A stretch of 64,000 nucleotides of DNA from Psychrobacillus faecigallinarum (GCF_014836595.1 NZ_JACSQO010000001.1:124001-188000); one strand, 5' to 3'; shown: positions 27,377 to 36,048, numbered from the stretch's first letter. Made by a program: numbers and translations. Notes: generated by a model from the sequence alone, not told the origin.

Positions 27377-28258
27377 TTACTTGGCTTCTAAATATTTCTC
27401 CCAAACATTATCAAATTCCAGCTTTTCTTCCTTTGTCATTTCTACTAATGGAAGTCTTAAAGATCCGGTTTCTACTCCAATTTTAGAAAGTGCATATTTC
27501 ACTACTACGGGATTCGGATGTTGGAACAACGCTTTAACCACAGGTAGTGTTTGTTGATGTATTTTAGCAGCCTTCAAATGCTCGCCTTGACGGAACAGTT
27601 GTATCATTTCTTGCATTTCTTTCCCTATTACATGGGAAGCAACCGATATAATTCCAGATCCCCCTATTGCGAGCAATGGTAAAGTCAATCCGTCATCACC
27701 ACTATATACAAGGAAATCATCATCCGTATCCGCTAAAATTTTTGTCATTTGATCTAAGCTACCACTAGCTTCTTTTACAATTTGGATGGATGGAATTTTA
27801 CTTAGAGCCACAATCGACTCAGGCTCCAGATTAACAACGGAACGCCCTGGAATATTATATACTACAATGGGAATTGAAGTCGCAGATGCAATTGCCTCAA
27901 AATGGGCAATCATTCCACGCTGATTCGGCTTGTTGTAGTAAGGAGTAACAATCATTAAAGCATCAACTCCAAGAGCTTCTGCCTTTTGAGAAAGTTCTAT
28001 AGATGCAGCTGTATTATTGCTACCTGTTCCAGCGATAACTGGTACTCTATTGTTTACTTTTTCTACTACAAATTGTATAAGCTTTAGTTTTTCATCTGTC
28101 GATAATGTTGGAGATTCACCTGTTGTACCACTTACTACTAGGGAATCTGTTCCGTTTGAAAGCAAGTGTTCTAAAAGTGCTTCGGTTGCGCGAAAGTCAA
28201 TAGTACCGTCTGAGTGAAACGGAGTCACCATTGCTGTAGAAATATTTCCGATATTCAT
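27377..28258 (-). CDS. dapA: 4-hydroxy-tetrahydrodipicolinate synthase
   Basis: Condenses pyruvate with aspartate semialdehyde, the entry to lysine, diaminopimelate and spore dipicolinate. 293 residues with GTTGESPTLS, the Tyr of VTPYYNKPNQRG, and the Schiff-base lysine in IQIVKEASGSLDQM. The ATG at 28258 has AGAGGTG upstream and gives the usual length. The frame continues to 28327, but that extension runs into a dispersed repeat and is not coding. B. subtilis has aspartokinase dapG between asd and dapA; here that slot holds the repeat. Confidence 0.96.
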   Translation of the reverse strand: MNIGNISTAMVTPFHSDGTIDFRATEALLEHLLSNGTDSLVVSGTTGESPTLSTDEKLKLIQFVVEKVNNRVPVIAGTGSNNTAASIELSQKAEALGVDALMIVTPYYNKPNQRGMIAHFEAIASATSIPIVVYNIPGRSVVNLEPESIVALSKIPSIQIVKEASGSLDQMTKILADTDDDFLVYSGDDGLTLPLLAIGGSGIISVASHVIGKEMQEMIQLFRQGEHLKAAKIHQQTLPVVKALFQHPNPVVVKYALSKIGVETGSLRLPLVEMTKEEKLEFDNVWEKYLEAK

Positions 28259-28290
28259 TGAATTACACCTCTTATCAAATTCGCCTTTTA

Positions 28291-28404
28291 ATAAAAGCAC
28301 AAGCGCTAATTCTGCCCTGACTAGCAAATGGTAAAGCTAGGAGGCAGTTCTTAAGCCACCGCAAACGCTCTTACTTGAGACGAGCTTTGCGCTGGAGCTT
28401 GACA
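28291..28404 (-). repeat. Dispersed intergenic repeat, type 1 (TGTCTAGCTCCAGC family), minus orientation
   Basis: Read on the minus strand it begins TGTCAAGCTCCAGCGC, continues with AACTGCCTCCTAGCTTTACC, CATTTGCTAGTCAGGGCA and ends GCTTGTGCTTTT. It aligns over its length with the plus-strand copy at 33029-33150. The end sequences are those of a repeat very common between genes in Bacillales. It lies in the asd-dapA gap. Confidence 0.8.
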
Positions 28405-28433
28405 ATTAAAAAAGCACAGACTATCTTCTTCGT

Positions 28434-28463
28434 TAGAAAAGGAGAAAGTTAATCTTTCTCCTT
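28434..28463 (-). terminator. Terminator after asd
   Basis: Perfect 10-bp stem AAGGAGAAAG/CTTTCTCCTT with a 5-nt loop and a short U-rich tail (TTCT), between asd and the repeat. Confidence 0.75.
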
Positions 28464-28525
28464 ACATTACTATTCTTATATGTCGTTAGTTTTATCTAAC
28501 CTATCCAACGTATATATAATATTAA

Positions 28526-29563
28526 TTATAAGATTTTTTCATCGATGAGAGCTTCAGCAATTTGAATTGAATTAAGAGCCGCACCTTTTAAGAGATTGTC
28601 AGCAACGATCCACATATGGAAGCCATACTCACTAGAAGGATCCTTCCTAATACGTCCGATGAAAACAGCATCTTCATCCTCGGAAAAGTAAGGCATAGGA
28701 TACAGTTGCTCACTAGGATCATCCTGCAGAGTAACACCTTCTGCACTTGCCAAGAGCTGCTTAATATCTGCTACTGTTACATTTTCCTTTTCTACCTCAA
28801 TGTACACCGATTCAGAATGACCAGTTACTACTGGCACTCTCACACAAGTAGCAGCAATAGAGAGATCTGGAAGAGACATAATTTTTTTCGTTTCATTCAT
28901 CATTTTATGTTCTTCGAATGTAAATCCATCCTCATTGAACACATCGATTTGTGGGATAACATTTCCTGCAATCGGAAAGTGCTTCTCTTCACTTTTAACA
29001 GGTAAAATTTCAGAAGTGGGTTGCTTTTCTGCTATTCTCTCACTCTGAGATGTCAATTCATGAATAGCTGCCGCTCCTGCTCCTGATACTGCCTGATAAG
29101 TTGAGACAATAACTTTTGATAATCCATATTGCTTTCGGATTGGCTCTAAAGCTACGACCATCTGAATAGTAGAGCAATTAGGGTTAGCAATGATTCCTTG
29201 TTGTTCGTGCAAGGCTTGCTTATTTACCTCTGGTACTACTAATGGAACATCTGGATCCATTCGAAATGCACTTGTATTATCCACGACTATGGCGCCTCTC
29301 TTACTAGCCTCCTTAGCTAATGCTTTCGAAATCGAACCTCCTGCAGAAAAAAATGCTATGTCAACACCTTCAAAAGCCTCTGGTGTGGCTTCTTCGATTG
29401 TATAGTTTTTTCCGTTTACTTCAATTTGTTTACCTGCTGATTTCTTAGAAGCTAACAATTTTAAGTCCGCAAATGGAAAGCTTCTCTCAACTAATTTTTC
29501 AATAATTTTTTGGCCGACAGCACCTGTAGCCCCTACAATTGCTGTTGTAAATTTTTGTGACAT
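28526..29563 (-). CDS. asd: Aspartate-semialdehyde dehydrogenase
   Basis: Reduces aspartyl phosphate to aspartate semialdehyde in the aspartate-family pathway. 345 residues from the ATG at 29563, which follows AAAGGAG; the frame upstream to 29581 merely contains that site. NADP loop GATGAVGQ at the N-terminus, catalytic Cys in NPNCSTIQMV, and the SGAGAAAIHEL and VPVVTGHSESVYIE motifs are in place. It lies downstream of spoVFAB with its own extended -10, allowing expression in growth as well as sporulation. Confidence 0.96.
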   Translation of the reverse strand: MSQKFTTAIVGATGAVGQKIIEKLVERSFPFADLKLLASKKSAGKQIEVNGKNYTIEEATPEAFEGVDIAFFSAGGSISKALAKEASKRGAIVVDNTSAFRMDPDVPLVVPEVNKQALHEQQGIIANPNCSTIQMVVALEPIRKQYGLSKVIVSTYQAVSGAGAAAIHELTSQSERIAEKQPTSEILPVKSEEKHFPIAGNVIPQIDVFNEDGFTFEEHKMMNETKKIMSLPDLSIAATCVRVPVVTGHSESVYIEVEKENVTVADIKQLLASAEGVTLQDDPSEQLYPMPYFSEDEDAVFIGRIRKDPSSEYGFHMWIVADNLLKGAALNSIQIAEALIDEKIL

Positions 29564-29602
29564 GTAAAGCTCTCCTTTCAAAAATCAAAACATATTGGCG
29601 AT

Positions 29603-29611
29603 ATTGTATCA
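29603..29611 (-). promoter_or_regulatory. Extended -10 promoter of asd
   Basis: TGATACAAT (TG-n-TACAAT) on the minus strand, about 40 nt before the asd ATG and downstream of spoVFB. No clear -35. It would give asd vegetative transcription independent of the mother-cell spoVF promoter. Confidence 0.5.
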
Positions 29612-29643
29612 TACATACTATAAAAATACACTATTATTAATAT

Positions 29644-30231
29644 TTATAATTCATAATTTATGAGTAAAGGCTGTATTTGTTTGGAGGCAATTGCATGTTC
29701 AACCGTGGGCACAATCTGTTTAAAATCAGCTATTAAGGAATTAGGTTTTTTGTGAGGACTGTCTTGACCAAAGGGGATAAAGTAAATATTTTTAGTTGAG
29801 AGTAGCTTCATAATATTCATGCCATTAAGACCAAGAGCATCATTAGTTGATATCCCTAGAACGACAGGTTTACCGTTACGCAGCGTAGCCTTAGCAGCCA
29901 TTAATACTGGAGAGTCCGTTTGCGCATTAGCTAGCTTACTTATTGAATTACCCGTCATTGGTGCTATCACCATACAGTCTAGGGGATTAGTAGGTCCAAA
30001 AGGCTCTGCCTCCACTATTTTTGAAACTACTTTATTGCCACTTGCAGCTTCTATTTTTTCTACCCACTCTTCTCCAGTACCGAATCGAGTGGCTGCTGTT
30101 AAAACAGAATACGTGATGATGGGCACTACAGTGGCACCAACATCCGTAAATTGCTTGATCATTGGAATTACTTCCTCATAAGTACAGTGAGAAGCGGTAA
30201 TCCCAAGACCAATTCGAAGACCTTCTAACAC
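29644..30231 (-). CDS. spoVFB: Dipicolinate synthase subunit B
   Basis: Flavoprotein-like subunit of dipicolinate synthase, 195 residues, with GLGITASHCTYEEV, the APMTGNSISKLANA flavoprotein-type motif and GLNGMNIMKLL. It works with SpoVFA in the mother cell to oxidise dihydrodipicolinate to dipicolinic acid for the spore core. GTG start with a strong GAGGAGG 7 nt upstream; the GTG overlaps the spoVFA stop (TAGTG), so the subunits are made together. Confidence 0.95.
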   Translation of the reverse strand: MLEGLRIGLGITASHCTYEEVIPMIKQFTDVGATVVPIITYSVLTAATRFGTGEEWVEKIEAASGNKVVSKIVEAEPFGPTNPLDCMVIAPMTGNSISKLANAQTDSPVLMAAKATLRNGKPVVLGISTNDALGLNGMNIMKLLSTKNIYFIPFGQDSPHKKPNSLIADFKQIVPTVEHAIASKQIQPLLINYEL

Positions 30232-31028
30232 TATTTTTCCTCCTCTAAGAAAGCCAGATGCTTTAAAACAGCTCTGGCAAGTAATTGCCCTGCATCTTGT
30301 GGAAAATACATGCCTGGTAAGCTTGTAGAGAGACTATAATTAAGAGGGGTGTTTTCTACATCTATGAGACACCCTGGGTTTGATGCAAGGTCAAAAACTC
30401 TTTTAAAATAAACAGCATTTTCATTTTTTAGCCATTTGGACGGAATGGTATTTATCATGTAAACTGAAGGTCTCATCTGTTCTTCAAATAAGTTATCTAA
30501 TGTAGATATTTGATAACCATAGCTTTTCGCTTCATAGAGCTGATGTTCGGATCGAACCGAGATAATAACCTTCGCTCCAAGATGGTGCAGTGCTAAAGCT
30601 AGCCTTTTACCTACCCGGCCATAACCTGTAATTATGAATTCTTTGTTATAGATTACTTGTTTCTCTTGCGAGTAGAAGTAATTAATGAATCCCTCAGCAG
30701 TCAAATTTGCATTGTCCCATATCCATTCTTCATCTTCTAGATAATAAAAGGTCTGTATATTATCCTTTTTTACTGCCTTCTCTATGCTTTCAGTAGATTT
30801 CCCTATAAAAACAGTTTGACAGCTTATAGGTAATTCAAAAGGGCCTTCAGTATGAATCGGTTGGATTGGCAAAAAAACTATATCTGGTTCATATGAAAAG
30901 ACGGTTTCCCTTAGTTCTTTATCCCATGTCATCGTTGGATAGAGCTGGGTGTCTAAATAATCTGATACAGATTGCTGCAAGTAGTGCAAGCGTGGGTCAG
31001 TTCCAATTATCGCAATTTTTTTATTCAT
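30231..31028 (-). CDS. spoVFA: Dipicolinate synthase subunit A
   Basis: NAD(P)-binding subunit of dipicolinate synthase. The Rossmann loop is seen in FIITGYGRVGKRLALALHHLGA around residues 127-148, followed by VIISVRSEHQLYEA. 265 residues, shorter than the roughly 300 of B. subtilis; the loss appears spread over the N-terminal half, where conservation is low, and the gene is otherwise intact. Its ATG overlaps the ymxH stop by 4 nt (ATGA). Mother-cell (sigma-K) expression is known in B. subtilis; I did not locate the promoter. Confidence 0.92.
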   Translation of the reverse strand: MNKKIAIIGTDPRLHYLQQSVSDYLDTQLYPTMTWDKELRETVFSYEPDIVFLPIQPIHTEGPFELPISCQTVFIGKSTESIEKAVKKDNIQTFYYLEDEEWIWDNANLTAEGFINYFYSQEKQVIYNKEFIITGYGRVGKRLALALHHLGAKVIISVRSEHQLYEAKSYGYQISTLDNLFEEQMRPSVYMINTIPSKWLKNENAVYFKRVFDLASNPGCLIDVENTPLNYSLSTSLPGMYFPQDAGQLLARAVLKHLAFLEEEK

Positions 31029-31297
31029 GGGTATACACTGGTTTCGATAGATGAGTCTGTTTCGTTAAAAAGGATACGATCTTTTCCAATGAGAATAATT
31101 TCTTCCCACGATATAAACTCTTTTTTTCTAGGTGTTTTATTGGATTGAAAGAAAGACGAAGATTTTTGAAATAATTCAAAACCTTGTATCTTACCGGTTT
31201 GTGGATTAAAAAGTAATTCAGTATCTGCAAGCCTCCCATATCTGGTACCATCCTTCACTTGAATAAGCTCTTTTTCTGCAAGTTCTGAAAGTAACAA
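31025..31297 (-). CDS. ymxH: YlmC/YmxH family sporulation protein (PRC-barrel)
   Basis: 90-residue PRC-barrel protein: LLSELAEKELIQVKDGTRYGRLADTELLFNPQTGKI is the characteristic start of YlmC/YmxH proteins. The homologue lies in the same place (between mlpA and spoVFA) in B. subtilis and is linked to sporulation; its molecular role is unknown. Start is a TTG (31295-31297), 5 nt after GGAGGGG. The C-terminal half is less conserved and ends by overlapping spoVFA. Confidence 0.88.
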   Translation of the reverse strand: MLLSELAEKELIQVKDGTRYGRLADTELLFNPQTGKIQGFELFQKSSSFFQSNKTPRKKEFISWEEIILIGKDRILFNETDSSIETSVYP

Positions 31298-31726
31298 TCT
31301 GTCCCCTCCTTGTTCATCTCTACTTATGTATATGCCATTTTCAAAACAAAGTGAATTAAAATCCCATTAAAATAAAAGGCTGTTGCATAGAACACTTCCC
31401 ATAGGCTTCATTTAAATTATGTAGTCCTATATATACATCCTATAAACATAGGTGAAAAGCATGAATTATAATTTGCTAATTTTTACTTTAGGTGGTCGCT
31501 TTCCGTGTGTGAAAAAGTGGTATAGGTAAATATTACAAAGAATATAAAGGTTACGGGAGCATCTCAAACTATTCTAAGCAAGCTTTGTAACTTTCAGAAG
31601 ATATTTGATGACGTAATCGAAAAAATGTATGTATTTGAGCTAGCTTTCTTTTAGTCTTTTGAGTCAACAAAGCTCCTATATCATTCCCTTTAATCACTTG
31701 AAAAAAGTATATGCTTTTTTAAGAAC
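31298..31726. other. Spacer between mlpA terminator and ymxH
   Basis: About 430 bp, AT-rich, holding one degenerate half-copy of the type 2 repeat (31475-31512) and no reading frame I can support. A sporulation promoter for ymxH-spoVFAB is expected just upstream of ymxH but I could not recognise it with confidence. Confidence 0.55.
31475..31512 (+). repeat. Half-copy of type 2 dispersed repeat
   Basis: CTAATTTTTACTTTAGGTGG followed by TCGCTTTCCGTG aligns with the left ends of the copies at 8344 and (reversed) 48022. The matching right end is not visible. Confidence 0.55.
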
Positions 31727-31760
31727 GAAAAAAAGACGCCGATTAGCACTCGACGTCTTT
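31727..31760 (-). terminator. Terminator overlapping the last codons of mlpA
   Basis: The 11-bp stem AAAGACGTCGA/TCGGCGTCTTT (one G-U pair) loops over the mlpA stop codon (31743-31745) and is followed by TTTTTTTCG on the minus strand. The ascending arm encodes the final residues of MlpA, so the terminator is embedded in coding sequence. Confidence 0.85.
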
Positions 31761-32972
31761 AGGCATGATTACCGATACCGCTGGTTCATGAGAGAATATT
31801 TCTTTTGTTAGTTCCATTACCGATTCAAGAGTAACTTCATCGATTGTGTCACTTACTTCATCTAGGGAACGATGCTTGCCATATAACAATTCGTTTTTAC
31901 CGTTACGGTTCATTCTAGAATTAGAGCTTTCCAACCCTAATAGCAGGTTTCCTTTAAGTTGCTCTTTTGCATTCGAAATTTCTGTTTCGGTAAAACCTTG
32001 CTCCATGACAGTTTGAATTGTTTCATTGATTGAACTCTTTAATTCTTCTAATTGATTGCAAGATGTTCCACCATATATAGCTACTACTCCTGTGTCCTCG
32101 TAAGATGAATGATAGGAATAAATGGAATAGGCAAGCCCTTTTTCTTCTCTAATTTCTTGGAATAGTCTTGAGGACATACTACCTCCAAGTATGTTATTCA
32201 ACACAACCAGACTGTATATGTTATCAGCCTTCACACTAAGTCCTGGATATGCTAGACATAAGTGAGCTTGTTCTGTGTCCTTATGACTTTCTGTATATAC
32301 AGGTTTTATAGTAGGAGTACTGAACTGTGTCACTTCTGTTAACGGTTGTTTAAAGTCGCCAAATAACGCTTCAATATGATTCAATAAATCCTCTGAAATA
32401 TTACCAGCTACAGAAATCACTACATTTTTTGGCGTGTAGTGTTTTTCCATATAAGAAATAATGGATTCTCTAGTAAATGTATTTAATGTTTCTTCCGTTC
32501 CTAGTATAGGTGCACCTAATGGATCATTAGGAAGCATAGCCTGCCATAAATATTCATGGACAATATCATCCGGCGTATCCTCTACCATTTTGATTTCCTC
32601 AAGAACTACTTGGCGTTCTTTATCTATTTCAATTGGGTCAAATGTGGAGTTAAAGAACATATCTGCAAGAATTTCTACAGCATATTTTGCATGGTGATCT
32701 AGTACTTTCGCGTAATAACAAGTATTTTCTTTGGAAGTAAAGGCATTAATATTTCCACCAATACGATCAAATTCTTCAGCAATCTGTCTTGCGGAACGAG
32801 TAGCAGTTCCTTTAAATAACATATGCTCGATGAAATGAGTCAACCCGTTTTCCTCTGGCAGCTCATAGCGAGATCCTGCCTGCACCCAAATCCCTACTGC
32901 AACTGAGCGCACATGTGGGATATGTTCATACACAATACGTAATCCGTTTTTACAAGTTGTTTTCTTAATCAA
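31743..32972 (-). CDS. mlpA: M16 family zinc protease MlpA (YmxG)
   Basis: Processing-peptidase-like M16B metalloprotease with zinc motif HFIEH in GLTHFIEHMLFKG, the following Glu in EEIKMVEDTPDD, and the GGSMSSRLFQEIREEKGLAYS segment. The frame is open to 33110, but the upstream part runs through a dispersed repeat. A TTG at 32970-32972 with AGAGGTG 6 nt upstream gives 409 residues, the same as B. subtilis YmxG, with start MIKKTTCKNGLRIVYE. In B. subtilis ylxY lies between pnp and this gene; it is missing here. Confidence 0.92.
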   Translation of the reverse strand: MIKKTTCKNGLRIVYEHIPHVRSVAVGIWVQAGSRYELPEENGLTHFIEHMLFKGTATRSARQIAEEFDRIGGNINAFTSKENTCYYAKVLDHHAKYAVEILADMFFNSTFDPIEIDKERQVVLEEIKMVEDTPDDIVHEYLWQAMLPNDPLGAPILGTEETLNTFTRESIISYMEKHYTPKNVVISVAGNISEDLLNHIEALFGDFKQPLTEVTQFSTPTIKPVYTESHKDTEQAHLCLAYPGLSVKADNIYSLVVLNNILGGSMSSRLFQEIREEKGLAYSIYSYHSSYEDTGVVAIYGGTSCNQLEELKSSINETIQTVMEQGFTETEISNAKEQLKGNLLLGLESSNSRMNRNGKNELLYGKHRSLDEVSDTIDEVTLESVMELTKEIFSHEPAVSVIMPKDVEC

Positions 32973-33028
32973 TATAACACCTCTATCTATTCTTCGACTT
33001 ATGCATATACTTTTTTGTTTCTTGTCAA

Positions 33029-33150
33029 TGTCTAGCTCCAGCACCTTGCCCCTCGAGGTCAAATGGAAAAAGCTCCGGTGGCTGGGGAACTGCCTCCTCA
33101 CTTTCCCCATTTGCTTGTCGGGGCAAACATAGGTGCCTGCGCTTTTCTTA
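33029..33150 (+). repeat. Dispersed intergenic repeat, type 1, plus orientation
   Basis: Begins TGTCTAGCTCCAGCACC, contains CCCCTCGAGGTC, AACTGCCTCCTCACTTTCCC and CATTTGCTTGTCGGGGCA, and ends GCCTGCGCTTTTC. It aligns with the inverted copy at 28291-28404 and carries the end sequences of a very common Bacillales intergenic repeat. It lies in the pnp-mlpA gap. Confidence 0.85.
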
Positions 33151-33154
33151 CTAT

Positions 33155-33192
33155 TTAAAAAAAGTTGCCGTAGATTGGATCTACGGTCAACC
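33155..33192 (-). terminator. Rho-independent terminator of pnp
   Basis: Stem GTTGACCGTAGAT/ATCTACGGCAAC (one bulge) with a 3-nt loop, followed by seven U on the minus strand, about 25 bp after the pnp stop. Confidence 0.9.
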
Positions 33193-33216
33193 TTGTACGT
33201 AATTATATTTTATTAA

Positions 33217-35334
33217 TTAATCTTCTTTTTGTTCAGCACGTTCTTTTTCTTCTTTTAATACTACTTTACGAGATAAGTTAACACGGCCTTGATTGTCAAT
33301 TTCGATCACTTTCACTAATAACTCGTCCCCAATTTTAAGAACGTCTTCCACGTTTTTCGTACGTTCTTCTTGGATTTCTGATATATGAAGCAAACCATCT
33401 TTTCCATTAAAGATTTCTACGAAAGCACCGAATTTTTCAATACGTTTTACTTTTCCTAGGTAATATTCGCCAACCTTAGCTACGCGAACAATGTCTTCAA
33501 TGATTTGTTTTGCACGAGCAATCATCTCTTCATCTGGTGAAGCGATATAAATTGTACCATCTTGCTCAGTATCAATTTTTACGCCAGTTTCATCAATGAT
33601 TTTGTTGATTTGTTTACCACCAGGTCCGATAACATCACGAATTTTATCAGGATTGATTTTGATAACAGTAATTTTTGGTGCGTATTTAGATAATTTTCCA
33701 CGTGGCTCACTAATAGTAGCAAGCATACTTTCAAGAATCTGCATACGTCCAATTTTAGCTTGCTCAAGAGCTTCCTCTAAAATCGTTTTAGACAATCCAT
33801 CGATTTTAATGTCCATTTGAAGTGCTGTTATACCTTTAGAAGTACCAGCTACTTTAAAGTCCATATCTCCAAGATGGTCTTCCATTCCTTGAATGTCTGT
33901 TAAGATTGTATAATGTTCACCTTTTTTTACAAGTCCCATAGCAATACCAGCAACTGGAGCTTTAAGTGGAACGCCTGCATCCATCATAGCAAGTGTAGAA
34001 GCACAAATACTTGCTTGCGAAGTAGAACCATTAGATTCCAGTACTTCAGCAACTAAACGTAGAGTATACGGGAAATCATTCTCATCTGGAATAACTGCTT
34101 CTAATGCACGTTCACCTAAAGCACCGTGACCGATTTCACGACGACCAGGAGCACGAATTGGGCCCGTTTCCCCTACACTAAATTGAGGGAAGTTATAATG
34201 ATGCATAAAACGTTTAGATTCCTCTAAGCCGATACCATCAATAATTTGAACATCACCTAGTGGCCCTAATGTACAAATACTCAAAGCTTGAGTTTGTCCA
34301 CGCGTAAATAGACCAGAACCATGTGTACGAGGTAAAACACCAACTTCAGAAGACAATGGACGAATTTCAGCTACGCCACGACCATCTGGACGTACTTTTT
34401 CTTCTGTGATCAAACGACGAACTTCTTCTTTGACCATAGCATCTAAAATTTCACGCACTTGCTTCAAAGTTTCATCGGTTGCTTCTTTTTCAGTATATTG
34501 TTCTAATACTTCAGTTTTCACTTCAGATATAGCATCTTCACGGGCATGTTTCTCTTGTACTTGAATAGCTTGAACTAGCTTAGCTTCGCAAAGCCCTTTT
34601 ACTTCCGTAAAAAGCTCCTTATCTAATTCAAATAAAGGAATTTCTTTTTTCTCTTTCCCGATTTCTGCAACCACTTTTTCTTGGAATTCAATTAGCTTAA
34701 CGATTTCACTGTGCCCGAACATAATTGCTTCTAGAACGACTTCCTCAGAAACTTCTTTAGCTCCTGCCTCTACCATGTTAATCGCATCTTTTGTCCCAGC
34801 TACAGTTAGATCTAGCATGCTTTTTTCCATTTGTTCAACTGTTGGGTTAATGATAAACTCGTCCCCAATTAAGCCAACTTGTACACCTGCAATCGGTCCA
34901 TCAAATGGAATATCCGATACACTTAGTGCTAAGGAAGAGCCAAGCATCGCTGCCATTTCAGAGGAACAGTTTTGGTCTACTGACATAACAATAGAAATTA
35001 CTTGAACTTCATTACGGAAACCATCTGGGAACAATGGACGAATTGGACGGTCGATTAAGCGACTTGTTAAAATAGCTCTTTCTGAAGGGCGTCCTTCACG
35101 TTTAATAAATCCACCAGGAATTTTACCAACCGCATATAACTTCTCTTCATAATTCACTGTTAATGGAAAGAAATCAAGATTTTTTGGTTGTTTAGAAGCA
35201 GTAGCTACAGATAATACGCTTGTATCTCCATATCTTACTAATACTGCTCCATTAGCTTGTTTTGCAAGTTGTCCAATTTCTACTTGCAATGGACGGCCTG
35301 CCCATTCGTGTGTAAATACTTTCTTTTCACTCAT
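33217..35334 (-). CDS. pnp: Polynucleotide phosphorylase
   Basis: Phosphorolytic 3'-5' exoribonuclease, 705 residues. Two RNase PH domains (first with [25 protein letters not shown], second with [17 protein letters not shown] and [19 protein letters not shown], whose Asp residues serve catalysis), a KH domain ([20 protein letters not shown]) and an S1 domain ([21 protein letters not shown]). The charged [12 protein letters not shown] tail is ordinary. ATG after AGGAG. Located after rpsO as in most bacteria. Confidence 0.98.
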   Translation of the reverse strand: MSEKKVFTHEWAGRPLQVEIGQLAKQANGAVLVRYGDTSVLSVATASKQPKNLDFFPLTVNYEEKLYAVGKIPGGFIKREGRPSERAILTSRLIDRPIRPLFPDGFRNEVQVISIVMSVDQNCSSEMAAMLGSSLALSVSDIPFDGPIAGVQVGLIGDEFIINPTVEQMEKSMLDLTVAGTKDAINMVEAGAKEVSEEVVLEAIMFGHSEIVKLIEFQEKVVAEIGKEKKEIPLFELDKELFTEVKGLCEAKLVQAIQVQEKHAREDAISEVKTEVLEQYTEKEATDETLKQVREILDAMVKEEVRRLITEEKVRPDGRGVAEIRPLSSEVGVLPRTHGSGLFTRGQTQALSICTLGPLGDVQIIDGIGLEESKRFMHHYNFPQFSVGETGPIRAPGRREIGHGALGERALEAVIPDENDFPYTLRLVAEVLESNGSTSQASICASTLAMMDAGVPLKAPVAGIAMGLVKKGEHYTILTDIQGMEDHLGDMDFKVAGTSKGITALQMDIKIDGLSKTILEEALEQAKIGRMQILESMLATISEPRGKLSKYAPKITVIKINPDKIRDVIGPGGKQINKIIDETGVKIDTEQDGTIYIASPDEEMIARAKQIIEDIVRVAKVGEYYLGKVKRIEKFGAFVEIFNGKDGLLHISEIQEERTKNVEDVLKIGDELLVKVIEIDNQGRVNLSRKVVLKEEKERAEQKED

Positions 35335-35639
35335 TGCTCTGGACTCCTCTCGACTTCAAAAAACTCCTTAAATAAGGCGATGATTATTTTCTACTATGAT
35401 TTTCGCAAAATCTTTCATATCCAAAGGTATATGTAAGCTCTTTTGCTCACTATCTGCTATTTCTGTACAAATTGAAATATAACACGGCCTTTAAAAAAGG
35501 ACGTTCTAATGGTTATATGTATCATAAGTAGTGTATCAAAAATATCGAAACTATGCGAAATATTTTACTAAAAAAAACAAAAATTACTCGCTAATACTAA
35601 TATATAACAATTTCCCTTAGAAATAAATTTTATACCAAT
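35335..35639. other. Spacer between pnp and rpsO terminator
   Basis: About 305 bp, AT-rich. A small CCTTT/AAAGG hairpin lies near 35495; I see no gene, and no promoter strong enough to list, although pnp needs one or read-through from rpsO. Confidence 0.55.
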
Positions 35640-35666
35640 AGAAAAAGCGGGATAAATCCCGCTTTC
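35640..35666 (-). terminator. Rho-independent terminator of rpsO
   Basis: Perfect stem AAGCGGGA/TCCCGCTT with a 4-nt loop and TTTC tail on the minus strand, 12 bp after the rpsO stop. Confidence 0.88.
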
Positions 35667-35677
35667 CTAGGTGTATC

Positions 35678-35947
35678 TTATCGACGTAAACCAAGTTTTG
35701 CGATTAGTTCACGGTAGCGTTGTACTTCGTTTTCACGTAAGTATTTTAATAAGTTACGACGACGTCCAACCATTTTGAATAGACCACGACGTGAGTGATG
35801 ATCTTTCTTATGTGTACGTAAATGTTCGTTTAAAGAGTTAATCTCTTCAGTAAGGATTGCGATTTGGATATCTGCAGATCCTGTATCGCTTTCATGAGTT
35901 CTGAACTCAGCGATTAGTTCGTTTTTGCGTTCTTGTGTAATTGCCAT
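35678..35947 (-). CDS. rpsO: 30S ribosomal protein S15
   Basis: 89 residues from the ATG at 35947 ([28 protein letters not shown]...[20 protein letters not shown]), exactly the family length. It binds the central domain of 16S rRNA. AGGAGG lies upstream. The frame runs on to 36058 but that part is the structured leader. Expression is probably autoregulated through that leader. Confidence 0.98.
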   Translation of the reverse strand: MAITQERKNELIAEFRTHESDTGSADIQIAILTEEINSLNEHLRTHKKDHHSRRGLFKMVGRRRNLLKYLRENEVQRYRELIAKLGLRR

Positions 35948-35964
35948 TATAGGTTTCCTCCTAA

Positions 35965-36030
35965 AAATCTTAATATCCCCTGTTCCTGAGCAGCCGTTGG
36001 AGAATCGAGAAAGCCAAGGAAAGGTTAAGT
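35965..36030 (-). promoter_or_regulatory. rpsO leader RNA, candidate S15 autoregulatory element
   Basis: On the minus strand a UUCCUUG (36015-36021) can pair along all 7 positions with CAGGGGA (35976-35982), enclosing a GC-richer stretch containing CTCGATTCTCCAACGGC. A structured element at this position fits the S15-binding leader of Bacillaceae rpsO. I infer the class from position and a partial memory of that leader; the fold has not been computed. Confidence 0.6.
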
Positions 36031-36048
36031 ACATTTTTGTACTTATAA

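Noticed and set aside
28259..28327. N-terminal extension of dapA
   Set aside because: It overlaps the dispersed repeat and has no homologous sequence in the DapA family.
28616..29005. 129-residue plus-strand ORF opposite asd
   Set aside because: Antisense shadow of a well-conserved gene; biased composition.
29564..29643. Lysine (L-box) riboswitch for asd
   Set aside because: The gap to spoVFB is only 80 bp, too short for an L-box, and shows just a promoter-like sequence.
32973..33110. N-terminal extension of mlpA
   Set aside because: It reads through the dispersed repeat at 33029-33150; the TTG at 32972 gives the exact family length with a ribosome binding site.
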